This document shows positions 1-8,325 of a stretch of DNA of 64,000 nucleotides, piece after piece (position 1 is the stretch's first letter; each line of letters starts with the position of its first letter). Origin of the DNA: Antarcticimicrobium luteum (GTDB taxonomy: Bacteria; Pseudomonadota; Alphaproteobacteria; Rhodobacterales; Rhodobacteraceae); assembly GCF_004358185.1 (NCBI RefSeq), contig NZ_SMUV01000071.1, forward strand, positions 1 to 64,000, read 5' to 3'. Position numbers and translations under genes: made by a program. Under the pieces are notes generated by a model, which was not told where the DNA came from, ran no database searches, and saw only the letters and a program-made list of their open reading frames with translations.

Positions 1-160
1 CGGCGTCGATGCCACCACCGCGCCCTTGGTGGCCAATGCCGGCGCCGACGTGCTGGTGGCCGGCTCGGCGGTGTTCAGGGGCGGCTCGGTCGAGCGCCCC
101 GAGGTCTACGGCCAGAACATCCGCGCCATCCGTGAGGCGGCGCAGGGCGCCCCTGCGTGA
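1..160 (+). CDS. rpe: Ribulose-phosphate 3-epimerase, C-terminal end (partial)
   Basis: The window opens inside this gene; the reading frame starts at base 2 and 52 residues remain before the TGA. The residues GADVLVAGSAVFRGG followed by Y-x3-NIRAIR match the last beta strand and helix of ribulose-phosphate 3-epimerase, where the phosphate-binding GSAVF turn lies. The enzyme interconverts ribulose 5-phosphate and xylulose 5-phosphate in the cytosol (pentose phosphate or Calvin pathway). The N-terminal catalytic part lies outside the window. A phosphoglycolate phosphatase gene lies 1.6 kb downstream on the same strand, but a separate promoter lies between them. Confidence 0.85.
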   Translation, partial: GVDATTAPLVANAGADVLVAGSAVFRGGSVERPEVYGQNIRAIREAAQGAPA

Positions 161-176
161 GGGTCGTTTTCCGCCG

Positions 177-205
177 TTGTCATTCATATGTGCGAATGCG
201 ATCAT
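177..205 (+). promoter_or_regulatory. Promoter with SqrR/BigR-like operator between -35 and -10
   Basis: A -35 box TTGTCA (177-182) and a -10-like GATCAT (200-205) are 17 bp apart. Between them lies ATTC-N8-GAAT (182-197), the pattern I recall for the persulfide-responsive ArsR-family repressors SqrR and BigR. CATATG occurs on both sides (185-190 and 203-208), giving a wider 24-bp imperfect dyad. A repressor bound here would block RNA polymerase at the MBL gene that starts at 242. The sequence matches are direct; assigning them to a regulator is inference, since no arsR gene is in the window. Confidence 0.5.
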
Positions 206-241
206 ATGTATGACATCTGTTGCGGATCGGAGGAGCACATC

Positions 242-1168
242 ATGGACATTACCCGTCGGACATTCCTGCATGGCGCGGGCGCGGGGCTGGCGCTGAGCGG
301 GATCGGCGCGCACCGCGCCTGGGCCGAAACCAGCCTGAGCTTCGGCGGCATGCAGGTGCAGAGCCTGTCGGACGGCCATCTGGTCCTGCCGCCCGATTTC
401 ATCTTTGGCCCGATGCCGCAGGCCGAGCTGGCCCCGCTGCTGGCCGAGCGCGGCATCGATCCGGGCGATCCCCTGACGCCGGAGTGCAACGTGACGCTGC
501 TGCGCGACGGCGAGCGGGTGGTGCTGTTCGACACCGGTGCCGGCAATGCCTTCCAACCCTCTGCCGGAGAGCTGCTCGACGCGCTGGACGCAGCCGGCGT
601 CGCCCCCGGGGATGTGACCCATGTGGTCTTTACCCATGGCCACCCGGACCACCTCTGGGGTGTGCTCGACGATTTCGACGACCCGCTGTTCTCGGAAGCC
701 GAGCACATGATGGGCCGCGCCGAGTGGGACTACTGGTACAACCCCGAGACCGTGAACACCATCGACAGCGGGCGCACCGCCTTTGCCGTCGGCGCGCGGC
801 GGCGGCTGGAGATGCTGGAGGACGCGATCACCTTCTTCGACGACGGGGAAGAGATCCTGCCCGGCGTCGCGGCGCGCGCCACCTTTGGCCATTCGCCGGG
901 CCATATGGCGTTCGAACTTCGCTCGGGGACCGAGGCGGTGATGGTGGTCGGCGATTCCATCGGGAATCACCATGTCGCCTTCGCCCGTCCCGGCTGGAAC
1001 TCCGGCTCTGACCAGGATCAGGAGATGGCCGCGGCCACCCGCAGCAAACTTCTGGACCAGCTCGCCCACGAGCAGACCCGCCTGATCGGCTTTCACCTGC
1101 CGCAGGGCGGGATCGGCCGCGCCGAGCGGGACGGCGACGGCTACCGCTTCGTGCCGGAAGGCGCCTGA
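242..1168 (+). CDS. Tat-exported MBL-fold metallohydrolase
   Basis: 308 residues. The start at 242 is chosen because GGAGGAG ends 6 nt before it; an in-frame ATG at 188 lies inside the promoter. The N-terminus carries a twin-arginine signal (ITRRTFLHG, then a hydrophobic stretch ending AWA at about residue 28), so the folded protein should go to the periplasm. The metal motif HGHPDH is at residues 132-137, with later GHSPGH and VGDS segments as in metallo-beta-lactamase-fold hydrolases. The substrate is not readable; lactonase-like and sulfur-metabolism relatives exist. It is followed 15 nt later by a redoxin gene. The operator in front suggests a link to reactive sulfur. Confidence 0.85.
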   Translation: MDITRRTFLHGAGAGLALSGIGAHRAWAETSLSFGGMQVQSLSDGHLVLPPDFIFGPMPQAELAPLLAERGIDPGDPLTPECNVTLLRDGERVVLFDTGAGNAFQPSAGELLDALDAAGVAPGDVTHVVFTHGHPDHLWGVLDDFDDPLFSEAEHMMGRAEWDYWYNPETVNTIDSGRTAFAVGARRRLEMLEDAITFFDDGEEILPGVAARATFGHSPGHMAFELRSGTEAVMVVGDSIGNHHVAFARPGWNSGSDQDQEMAAATRSKLLDQLAHEQTRLIGFHLPQGGIGRAERDGDGYRFVPEGA

Positions 1169-1183
1169 CCAAAGGAAGAGACC

Positions 1184-1741
1184 ATGGCCGCCACCCCACC
1201 CGTTTGCGATTTCGGCTGGAAGGCCGTGGATTTCACCCTGCCCGCGACCGACGGGCGGCGGCTGTCGCTGGCGGAGGTGGCGGGTCCCCGGGGCACGCTG
1301 ATCATGTTCATCTGCAACCATTGCCCCTATGTCATCGCCGTGCGCGACCGCATCCTGCGCGACGCGCGCGAGCTGATGGCGATGGGCGTGGGCGTGGCGG
1401 CGATCAGCGCCAACGACGCCGCGGCCTATCCGGCCGACAGTTTCGACAACATGCGCAAACTGGCCGAGGAGCAGGCGTTTCCCTTTCCCTATCTCCATGA
1501 CGCGGATCAGAGCGTCGCGCGCGCCTATGACGCCGCCTGCACGCCGGATTTCTTCGGTTTCAATTCCGATCTGGAGCTGCAATATCGCGGTCGTCTCGAT
1601 GCCTCGCGCCGGGAGGCCGGCCCCCCGGATCTGCGCCGCGATCTCTTCGAGGCGATGAAACAGATCGCCGAGACCGGCCAGGGGCCGCGCGACCAGATCC
1701 CCTCGATGGGGTGCTCGATCAAATGGAAAGGGGCGGCATGA
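1184..1741 (+). CDS. Thioredoxin-family redoxin (AhpC/TSA-like)
   Basis: 185 residues, preceded by AAGGAAGAG. It has the peroxiredoxin/redoxin order: DFTLPATDG near residue 20, a beta strand, then a CxxC site C44-N-H-C47-P, with an invariant-type PDFFGF later in place of the cis-proline loop. There is no signal peptide or membrane segment, so it is probably cytosolic. The CNHCP type occurs in thioredoxin-family proteins annotated as thiol-disulfide isomerases or peroxiredoxin-like. It lies in an operon behind the MBL gene and overlaps the next gene by ATGA. A role in thiol or persulfide handling is inferred from this context only. Confidence 0.85.
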   Translation: MAATPPVCDFGWKAVDFTLPATDGRRLSLAEVAGPRGTLIMFICNHCPYVIAVRDRILRDARELMAMGVGVAAISANDAAAYPADSFDNMRKLAEEQAFPFPYLHDADQSVARAYDAACTPDFFGFNSDLELQYRGRLDASRREAGPPDLRRDLFEAMKQIAETGQGPRDQIPSMGCSIKWKGAA

Positions 1742-2397
1742 CCGCGATCATCTTCGACCTCGACGGCACGCTGGTGGACAGCGCCCCCGATATCCAGGCC
1801 GCCGCCAACAGGATGCTGGAGGGCGAGGGGGCAGAGCCGCTCGACCTGCCCACGGTGATCGGCTTTATCGGAAACGGCCTGCCCAAACTGGTCGAACGGG
1901 CCATGGGCGCCCGCGACCTGCCGATGGACCGGCACACCGAGCTGACCGCGCGCACGCTGGCCTTCTACAACGCCGAGAGCACCGCACGCACCCTGCCCTA
2001 TCCGGGGCTGGTCGCTGCGCTGGATGCCCTGCGGGCGCAGGGGTTCGCATTGGGCATCTGCACCAACAAGCCGGCCGCGCCCGCCCGCGACATCCTTGAC
2101 CAGTTCGATCTCGCCCGGCATTTCGAGGTGGTGATCGGCGGCGATACCCTGCCGGTAAAAAAACCCGATCCGGCGCCGCTGCGGGCCGCCTTCGACGCGC
2201 TGGCGCGCGGCGGGCTCTATGTCGGCGACAGCGAGGTGGATGCCGAGACCGCCGAACGCGCCGGCGTGCCCTTCCTGCTCTTCACCGAAGGCTATCGGAA
2301 ACAGCCCGTAGAGGCGCTGCCGCATCTGGCCCGGTTCGACCATTTTGACGCGCTGCCCGGGCTGGTGGCGCAGGCGCTGGCGCGCGCGGCGGGCTGA
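1738..2397 (+). CDS. gph: Phosphoglycolate phosphatase-like HAD hydrolase
   Basis: 219 residues. The ATG at 1738 overlaps the upstream stop (ATGA) and puts the HAD motif I at the N-terminus: FDLDGTLVDS with nucleophile D7 and acid/base D9. Motif II is in GICTNKP, the motif III lysine in PVKKPDP, and the motif IV acidic pair in YVGDSEVDAE. An alpha-helical cap lies between motifs I and II, as in Gph/CbbZ. The expected reaction is 2-phosphoglycolate to glycolate, clearing the oxygenase by-product or DNA-repair debris. HAD substrate specificity is hard to read, so another small phosphate ester is possible. Confidence 0.8.
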   Translation: MTAIIFDLDGTLVDSAPDIQAAANRMLEGEGAEPLDLPTVIGFIGNGLPKLVERAMGARDLPMDRHTELTARTLAFYNAESTARTLPYPGLVAALDALRAQGFALGICTNKPAAPARDILDQFDLARHFEVVIGGDTLPVKKPDPAPLRAAFDALARGGLYVGDSEVDAETAERAGVPFLLFTEGYRKQPVEALPHLARFDHFDALPGLVAQALARAAG

Positions 2398-2403
2398 CCC
2401 GGG

Positions 2404-4035
2404 TCACGCGATCCGGTCGATCCGTCCGGTATCCTCGCGGATCATGTCGGCGGCCTTTTCGGCGATCATGATGGTCGGCGCATTGGTATTGCCGCCGATC
2501 AGCGTCGGCATTACCGAGGCATCGACCACCCGCAGGCCCTCCATCCCGCGCACCCGCAGCCGGGGATCGACCACCGCCATCTCGTCCAGCCCCATCCTGC
2601 AGCTGCCGACCGGGTGATAGATGGTGTCGGCCCGGGCGCGGATATGGCCCTCCCACTCCGCATCGCTCATCCCGTCGTGGACCCCGAACAGCTCCTTGTC
2701 GCGATAGTGCGCCATCGCCGGGGCCTGCAGGATCTCGCGGGCCATTCTCGCCCCCTTGATGGTCACCTCCAGATCGCGCGGGTCCGACAGGAACCGCGGA
2801 TCGATCGCCGGCGCGGCCAGCGGATCGGCACTTTGCAGTGTCACGGTGCCCCGGCTGAAGGGTCGCAGCGCGCAAACGTGGCAACTGAACCCATGCCCCA
2901 GATGCAGCTTGCGCGCGTGATCGTCGACGATGGAGATCACGAAATGCAGCTGGATGTCGGGCCGGTCCAGGGACGGATCGGTCTTGAGAAATCCCGCCCC
3001 CTCGGCAAAGGGCGTCGCCACCATGCCGCCGCCGTCGCGCCGCCAGCGCAGGATATGCTTGACCAGATTTGCCGTCGCCGCCGCGCCGATGCCGAAATTG
3101 TCCTTGTCCCGGCTCTTGTGGGCCAGGATGAAATCCAGATGGTCCTGAAGGTTGCGCCCGACCCCGGGCAATTCATGCAGCGTCTCGATTCCGTGCATCC
3201 GCAGATCGTCCGGATTGCCCACGCCTGAAAGCTGCAACAGTTGCGGCGAATTGAACGCCCCGCCGCAGAGGATCACCTCGCGCGCCGCGCGCACCTCTCT
3301 CTCCGCCCGCCCCTGCCGATAGGCCACACCGGTTCCGCGCTTGCCCTCGAACAGCACCTTCGTCGCATGCGCCCGCGTGATCACTGTCAGGTTGGGCCGG
3401 TCCATCACCGGATGCAGATAGGCCGCCGCCGCCGAACACCGCTCGCCACTACGCGCGGGATCGTGGAACTGGGTCACCTGATAGAGGCCCACCCCCTCGT
3501 TGTCGCCGGTATTGAAATCCTCGCGCCGGCGGTGTTGAAGCTGCCCCGCCGCCTCGACGAAAGCCTCGGAAATGGGGCGCGGATCCTTCTGGTTCGACAC
3601 CTGCAGCGGACCGCCATCGCCGTGATGCGCATCGGCGCCGCGCTCGTTATTCTCGGCCCGCCGGAAATACGGCAGCACCGCGTCCCAGGACCATCCCTCG
3701 CACCCCAGATCTGCCCAGCCGTCGTAATCCGACCGATGCCCGCGCACATAGAGCATGGCGTTGATCGCGCTGGAGCCGCCCAGTGCCTTGCCGCGCGGCT
3801 GATAGCCCCGCCGCCCGTTCAGCCCCGCCTGCGGCACGGTTTCATAGGCCCAGTTGCTGATCTTGCCGTATCCCGGCAGGATCGCCACCACGCCGGCGGG
3901 CGCACGGATCAGGATATGCTTGCCGGTGCCGCCGGCCTCCAGCAGGCAGACCCTGACGGTGGGATCCTCGCTCAGCCGTGCGGCCAGAACCGACCCCGCC
4001 GAGCCGCCGCCGACGATCACGTAATCATAGCTCAT
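2404..4035 (-). CDS. GMC-family FAD oxidoreductase (choline dehydrogenase-like)
   Basis: 543 residues. The N-terminal Rossmann motif is VIVGGGSAGSVLAARL (GxGxxG near residue 9), followed by the GMC signatures around the FAD and substrate domains. Near the C-terminus are YHPVGSCRMG and GGNTNAPTIMIAEKA, which hold the catalytic His and His/Asn pair of alcohol oxidoreductases. It should oxidise an alcohol to an aldehyde with FAD. The start has GGGGAGGG 5-6 nt upstream. It lies downstream of the TRAP/cyclase/FAH/OsmC operon on the same strand with a 145-nt gap, so it may be the last gene of that pathway or a separate unit. It is convergent with gph. The true substrate is unknown. Confidence 0.85.
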   Translation of the reverse strand: MSYDYVIVGGGSAGSVLAARLSEDPTVRVCLLEAGGTGKHILIRAPAGVVAILPGYGKISNWAYETVPQAGLNGRRGYQPRGKALGGSSAINAMLYVRGHRSDYDGWADLGCEGWSWDAVLPYFRRAENNERGADAHHGDGGPLQVSNQKDPRPISEAFVEAAGQLQHRRREDFNTGDNEGVGLYQVTQFHDPARSGERCSAAAAYLHPVMDRPNLTVITRAHATKVLFEGKRGTGVAYRQGRAEREVRAAREVILCGGAFNSPQLLQLSGVGNPDDLRMHGIETLHELPGVGRNLQDHLDFILAHKSRDKDNFGIGAAATANLVKHILRWRRDGGGMVATPFAEGAGFLKTDPSLDRPDIQLHFVISIVDDHARKLHLGHGFSCHVCALRPFSRGTVTLQSADPLAAPAIDPRFLSDPRDLEVTIKGARMAREILQAPAMAHYRDKELFGVHDGMSDAEWEGHIRARADTIYHPVGSCRMGLDEMAVVDPRLRVRGMEGLRVVDASVMPTLIGGNTNAPTIMIAEKAADMIREDTGRIDRIA

Positions 4036-4180
4036 GGCGCCCTCCCCTGCACTGTTCCCACCAGCAAGGGAAAAACCGCCGCGTCTGTCCAGAGAAACTT
4101 GGCGTCAGTCTGGCACCGGGCCGCACCGGGCGCAGCCGGTTCTATCAGGCGGCTTGCCCGGCCAGGAGGACGGGCCGACC

Positions 4181-4690
4181 CTAATCCGCCGACACCCACC
4201 CTTCGGGCGTCTTCAGCCGGTGGGTGATCTTGTTCTCCCGGCCCAGCGTCTGCTCGATGAAACAGCCCTTCTTGGCCGCCTGCACCAGATCCCGCTGCCG
4301 CGCCAACGGCGCGTCGCTGTCGATCATCACGTCGATTTCGAAGGATTTAGGCGCGGTTTCGTACAGTCGGCCCGCCTTTTCCCAATCCCACGCGACGCGG
4401 GTTTCCACCTTCAGATCGTTCAGCGCCACGTCCATGCGTTTCGCAAAGGCGCGGATCTGGGTCATGATGCAGCCCGTCAGCCCGCCGACGAACAGCGCGA
4501 GCGGCGGCGGCGCGGTCGCGTCGCCACCGTGAAACGGCCCCTCGTCGGTGGCCAGCTCGAACCGCTCCTGCATCGGCTGGACCATGTGCACGTCGAGCTC
4601 ATTGCGCATCTTGCCCACCGCCCGCCCGGAGCAGTCGAACCGCACCACCGCGCGCGGCGGGGCGGTTTCCGGCGTGACCCCCGCGTTCAC
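4181..4690 (-). CDS. OsmC-family protein
   Basis: 169 residues, starting with GTG in a GTGA overlap with the preceding FAH gene. Both OsmC thiols are present: a peroxidatic-type cysteine in GGLTGCIMTQIRAF and a resolving-type cysteine in KKGCFIEQTL. OsmC/Ohr proteins reduce organic hydroperoxides with a two-cysteine cycle, and some members act in catabolic operons with no proven peroxide role. It is translationally coupled to the FAH gene and so is probably part of the same catabolic pathway. The start is set by the overlap; no nearer ATG gives a better ribosome site. Confidence 0.85.
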   Translation of the reverse strand: MNAGVTPETAPPRAVVRFDCSGRAVGKMRNELDVHMVQPMQERFELATDEGPFHGGDATAPPPLALFVGGLTGCIMTQIRAFAKRMDVALNDLKVETRVAWDWEKAGRLYETAPKSFEIDVMIDSDAPLARQRDLVQAAKKGCFIEQTLGRENKITHRLKTPEGWVSAD

Positions 4691-5604
4691 GGTTTCACGA
4701 TCCGGTTGGCCAGCACCCCGATCTTTTCGATCTCCAGCTCGAACCTGTCTCCGGGCGCCAGCCGTTTGCCGGTCTCCAGCCCACAGCCGGTGCCGACAGT
4801 GCCGGAGCCGATCACCTCACCCGGATAGAGCGTTTCGGAGGCCGAAATATGTTCCAGGATACGCCCGAAATCATGCTGCATCTGCCGCGAATTGCCGCCG
4901 CCCCAACGCTCCCCGTTGACCCGCGCCTCCATGTCCAGGGCGACCGGATGCGCCACCTCGTCGGCGGTCAGGATGTAAGGTCCGAGGATATTGCCGGTGT
5001 CGAAATCCTTGCCCTTCGCCGGACCCAGCTGCCCCGGCATCTCCTTCATCTGCGCATCGCGGGCGGAGACGTCGTTGAGGATGGTATAGCCGAAGATATA
5101 GTCCTCCGCCTCCTCCGGCCTGATGTTCACGCCCTTCTTGCCGACGACGATGGCCAGCTCCAGTTCGATATCCAGATGCTCGGCGTAATTCGGCCAGATC
5201 ACATCCTGGCCATGACCGATGAACGACAGCCGGTTGCCCTTGTAGTAGATCGGCTGGTCATACCAGACGGGGGGCAATTGCGGCTCGGCCTGGCCAAAGG
5301 CGCGCAGGCAGTTGAACAGATGCTCTTCGAACACCAGACAGTCGCGGTACTGCACAGGCATGACCGGCGGGCGGAATTCGACCTCATCCTGCAGCAGGAT
5401 CACCCGGTCATCGGCGGTGTCGACCAGCACCCGGGCCACCGCCAGCGCCTCGTCCCCGCCATAGATCAGCGCCATCATGTCGACGAAAAACGCCGCATCC
5501 TCGCCCGCCAGTTCGGCGGCCAGGTGCAGGTCCACCAGCCGGTCGTCGGGCAGCGCGGCGACCACGCGCTCGCGGGTTTCAAAACAGACGGTTGCAAGCC
5601 TCAT
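4687..5604 (-). CDS. Fumarylacetoacetate hydrolase-family protein
   Basis: 305 residues. The C-terminal FAH fold is clear: the metal-binding E-x-E sits in LDIELELAIVVGKKG, followed by FGYTILNDVSARD, KGKDFDTGNILGPYI and the GSGTVGTGCG turn. The roughly 90-residue N-terminal part is the less conserved FAH N-domain. Members cleave C-C bonds in diketo acids (fumarylacetoacetate, fumarylpyruvate) or decarboxylate or hydrate related compounds with Mg2+. It starts 4 nt after the cyclase stop and overlaps osmC. The partner cyclase suggests a ring-opened or cyclic keto-acid substrate, but no ring-cleavage dioxygenase lies nearby. Confidence 0.85.
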   Translation of the reverse strand: MRLATVCFETRERVVAALPDDRLVDLHLAAELAGEDAAFFVDMMALIYGGDEALAVARVLVDTADDRVILLQDEVEFRPPVMPVQYRDCLVFEEHLFNCLRAFGQAEPQLPPVWYDQPIYYKGNRLSFIGHGQDVIWPNYAEHLDIELELAIVVGKKGVNIRPEEAEDYIFGYTILNDVSARDAQMKEMPGQLGPAKGKDFDTGNILGPYILTADEVAHPVALDMEARVNGERWGGGNSRQMQHDFGRILEHISASETLYPGEVIGSGTVGTGCGLETGKRLAPGDRFELEIEKIGVLANRIVKP

Positions 5605-5608
5605 CGTC

Positions 5609-6385
5609 TCACTCCTCGAAAATCGCCACGGCGCGGGTGAACCCGGCGCTGGCGGCCTTGATCTTGTAGGGAAAGCAGGAAATCTCGAACCCGTCGCCGG
5701 GCAGCTGGTCGAGATTGGTCAGCTTTTCCATGTGGCAATAGCCGATATCCATGCTGGCGCGGTGCCCTTCCCAGATGATGGAGGGATCGTGCGTCTTGGC
5801 ATATTCCCGCGCGGTCAGCGCAAAGGGCGCGTCCCAGGACCAGGCATCGGTGCCGGTCACCCGCACGCCGCGTTCGAGCAGATAGAGCGTCGCCGCCCGC
5901 CCGATGCCGCAGCCTTTCATCAGGTAATCGTCCTGGCCATAGCGATCCCCCGCCGAGGTATTGACCACCACGATATCCAGCGGCCGCAGTTCATGGCCAA
6001 TCCGCTTCAGCTCCGCCTCGACATCGCCCGGGGTGGCAACATAGCCATCCTCGAAGTGGCGGAAATCCAGCTTGACCCCGGGGTTGAGGCACCACTCCAG
6101 CGGCACCTCGTCGATGGTGATCGCCCGTTCGCCGTTACTCATGGTCGAATGATGGTGATAGGGCGCGTCCAGATGGGTGCCGTTGTGGGTGGCGATGGTC
6201 AGGCGTTCGACCGCCCAGCCTTCGCCGCCCGGCAGATCCTCGCGTTGAAGACCCGGGAAAAACGCCATCACCTGCTCGGCGGTCTGCTCGTGGGTCATAT
6301 ATTCGATCTGCGGCAGCATGATCGGCGGATCCGACACGATCCCCATTTCCAGCGGGACGGACAGGTCGACAAAACGGCGTGCCAT
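5609..6385 (-). CDS. Cyclase-family protein (kynurenine formamidase-like hydrolase)
   Basis: 258 residues. The metal signature is HNGTHLDAPYHH, equivalent to the H-x-G-T-H-x-D-x-P-x-H motif of the cyclase/kynurenine formamidase (PF04199) fold. A later GTDAWSWDAP segment and HxxxMDIGY complete the site. The family hydrolyses amides, lactones or cyclic imides with Zn or Mn. It is 17 nt downstream of dctM and 4 nt upstream of the FAH gene, so a solute imported by the TRAP system is probably its direct or near-direct substrate. There are no tryptophan-pathway genes nearby, so kynurenine formamidase itself is unlikely. Confidence 0.85.
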   Translation of the reverse strand: MARRFVDLSVPLEMGIVSDPPIMLPQIEYMTHEQTAEQVMAFFPGLQREDLPGGEGWAVERLTIATHNGTHLDAPYHHHSTMSNGERAITIDEVPLEWCLNPGVKLDFRHFEDGYVATPGDVEAELKRIGHELRPLDIVVVNTSAGDRYGQDDYLMKGCGIGRAATLYLLERGVRVTGTDAWSWDAPFALTAREYAKTHDPSIIWEGHRASMDIGYCHMEKLTNLDQLPGDGFEISCFPYKIKAASAGFTRAVAIFEE

Positions 6386-6402
6386 GGGCGGCCTCCTCTT
6401 TT

Positions 6403-7713
6403 CTAATGGACAAGAACGGTTGCGAGGGCGGGAAAGATCATCACCAACGCCAGAAGCACCAGCATCATCAGCGCGAAGGGGGCGGCGCCGCGAAAGATCT
6501 CACCCAGCGGAATATCGGGATCGTCGAGCGCGGATTTGATGACGAAGACGGAAATGCCGAAGGGTGGCGTCAGCAACCCGATCTCGACGGCAACGATGGT
6601 GACGATGCCGAACCAGATCAGATCCACCCCCAGCTGGGTCAGCACCGGCAGCATCAGCGGCACCAGGATCAGCATGATGGAGGAGCTGTCCAGGATCGTT
6701 CCCATCACGATCACCAGCGCCACATAGGCCAGCATCACGCCCCAGAACCCGATATCGGCATGGGCCACGAACTGCCCGAAGCCCAGCGGCACCCCCGACA
6801 GCGCCAACATCCGCGAATACATCTGCGCGGCGATGATCAGGAAGGAGATCGCGGCGGTCACCAGCCCGGTATCGGTCAGCACCTGCCAGAAATCGCCTGC
6901 CGACAGGCTGCGGCGCGCCAGCCCGATGACGATGGCGCCGAGGCAGCCCACCGCGCCGGCCTCGATCGGGGTGAAGAAGCCGCCATAGATGCCGCCCAAC
7001 ACCAGCCCGATCAGCGCCGCGATGGGCAGGCCCTTGCGCGTCACTTCCGCCCGGCTCAGGACCGCCATGTCATCCGCGTCATGCGCCGACCCCAGCGCGG
7101 CGGGGCGGAATTTCGCGGTCAGCCAGATGCTGCCGCCGAAGATCACGGCCAGCAAGAGCCCGGGGAGGACGCCCGCGATGAACAGATCGCCCACCGACTG
7201 CTCGGTCAGCAGACCGTACAAAATCAGCAGCAAACTGGGCGGAATCAGCATCCCCAGCACCGACGATCCGGCGACCACACCGACCGAGAACCGCGGCGAA
7301 TAGCCATGGCGGATCATCTCGGGCACCGCGATGCGGGTGAAGACGGCGGCCGAGGCGATGGAGATGCCGGTGATCGCGGCAAAGATCGCGTTGGCCCCCA
7401 CCGTGCCGATCCCCAGCCCGCCGGCAAAGCGACGGAACAGGTGGTTGGCCACGTCGAAGGCGTCGCGCCCCATGCCTGTGACCGACACCAGATAGCCCAT
7501 CAGCACAAAGAGCGGCACCACCCCGAAGAAATAGCTGGAGATCGTCTCGGACGCCGCCAGCGCCAGCAGCTTGCCGGCCAGCACCGGCGAGCCCTTGATC
7601 ATCCAGACCCCCACATAGGAGGACAGCATCAGCGCGAAGGGCACCCAGAAGCCCAGATAGACCATCACCACCATTGCCCCGAAGGAGGTCAGCCCGATCT
7701 CGAACGGGGTCAT
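6403..7713 (-). CDS. dctM: TRAP transporter large permease (DctM)
   Basis: 436 residues, almost entirely hydrophobic, with about twelve membrane segments. Typical DctM pieces are present, such as the GSSVLGMLIPPSLLLILYG segment and LLTPPFGISVFVIKS near the C-terminus. It forms the transport channel that uses the Na+ gradient together with DctQ and the periplasmic DctP. Its ATG overlaps the dctQ stop (ATGA). The product faces the inner membrane. It belongs to the tetR-led operon and supplies the substrate for the downstream cyclase and FAH enzymes. Confidence 0.93.
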   Translation of the reverse strand: MTPFEIGLTSFGAMVVMVYLGFWVPFALMLSSYVGVWMIKGSPVLAGKLLALAASETISSYFFGVVPLFVLMGYLVSVTGMGRDAFDVANHLFRRFAGGLGIGTVGANAIFAAITGISIASAAVFTRIAVPEMIRHGYSPRFSVGVVAGSSVLGMLIPPSLLLILYGLLTEQSVGDLFIAGVLPGLLLAVIFGGSIWLTAKFRPAALGSAHDADDMAVLSRAEVTRKGLPIAALIGLVLGGIYGGFFTPIEAGAVGCLGAIVIGLARRSLSAGDFWQVLTDTGLVTAAISFLIIAAQMYSRMLALSGVPLGFGQFVAHADIGFWGVMLAYVALVIVMGTILDSSSIMLILVPLMLPVLTQLGVDLIWFGIVTIVAVEIGLLTPPFGISVFVIKSALDDPDIPLGEIFRGAAPFALMMLVLLALVMIFPALATVLVH

Positions 7714-8276
7714 GTGCGGTCCTTTCCGGGCATCAGGCGCAGCAGGGTCTCGCAGGCCGACAGGACAAGTTGCACCCAGAGCGCGGCGCAGCCGACAAGG
7801 ATGATCAGCTTGACCGGCCAGACCGGCGCGGTGAAATCGCCCACCGTCCCCTCGTAGGTGCCGCGCACCCAGGCCTTTTCAAACAGCGGCAGCGAGGCCG
7901 AGAACAGCACCCAGACCAGTGTCGCCGCGGCAATGGCAAAGAGCAGATCCAGCCCCAGCCGCAGGCGCGGCGCGGCGCGATCCAGCGTGTTCAGCAGCGC
8001 TTCGGCCCGCGTCATCCGCCCCCTGCGAAAGGTCTGGGCGATCTGCAGAAAGACGATGGCGACGATCGACATCGACACCATTTCCGGCACCCCCGAGATC
8101 GGCGCGGAGAACGCCCCGCGCCCGATCACATCGGCATTGACCAGAACCATCAGCGCCAGGATCAGCAGCGTGCCCGCCACGTTGAGCCCGCCGGTCACCA
8201 GATCGACCGCCCGGCGCAGCGCGCGGAACCAGCGCGGCAGCGCGCCGCCGGCGTGATGGGATGAAAAATCGCTCAT
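7710..8276 (-). CDS. dctQ: TRAP transporter small permease (DctQ)
   Basis: 188 residues with four hydrophobic segments, matching the DctQ layout; the second contains ISGVPEMVSMSIVAIVFLQ. The ATG at 8276 (MSDFSSHH) is chosen because the upstream extension would run through the GC hairpin behind dctP and has no membrane-protein character. The ribosome site is weak, so expression may depend on coupling or mRNA structure. It joins DctM in the inner membrane. It lies between dctP (49 nt upstream) and dctM (4-nt overlap). Confidence 0.88.
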   Translation of the reverse strand: MSDFSSHHAGGALPRWFRALRRAVDLVTGGLNVAGTLLILALMVLVNADVIGRGAFSAPISGVPEMVSMSIVAIVFLQIAQTFRRGRMTRAEALLNTLDRAAPRLRLGLDLLFAIAAATLVWVLFSASLPLFEKAWVRGTYEGTVGDFTAPVWPVKLIILVGCAALWVQLVLSACETLLRLMPGKDRT

Positions 8277-8291
8277 GTGCGGATCGGGCGT

Positions 8292-8317
8292 GCGGCGCCC
8301 CGAAACAGGGGCGCCGC
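8292..8317 (-). other. Strong intercistronic hairpin between dctP and dctQ
   Basis: Perfect 10-bp GC arms GCGGCGCCCC (8292-8301) and GGGGCGCCGC (8308-8317) around a 6-nt loop, with no T tract. It begins 8 nt past the dctP stop on the transcribed strand. In SBP-first transporter operons such a structure usually shields the 3' end of the SBP mRNA or partly terminates, so that the binding protein is made in excess. That role is inferred. Confidence 0.6.
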
Positions 8318-8325
8318 CGCGTCCC

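Noticed and set aside
5609-6385. True kynurenine formamidase (kynB)
   Set aside because: The metal motif fits the fold, but no tryptophan dioxygenase or kynureninase gene is near and the operon holds a TRAP importer and FAH enzyme instead.
6379-7857. His/Gln/Asp-rich 492-residue open frame antisense to dctM
   Set aside because: The odd composition is the exact complement of a Leu/Ile/Val/Ala-rich membrane protein; not a metal-binding repeat protein.
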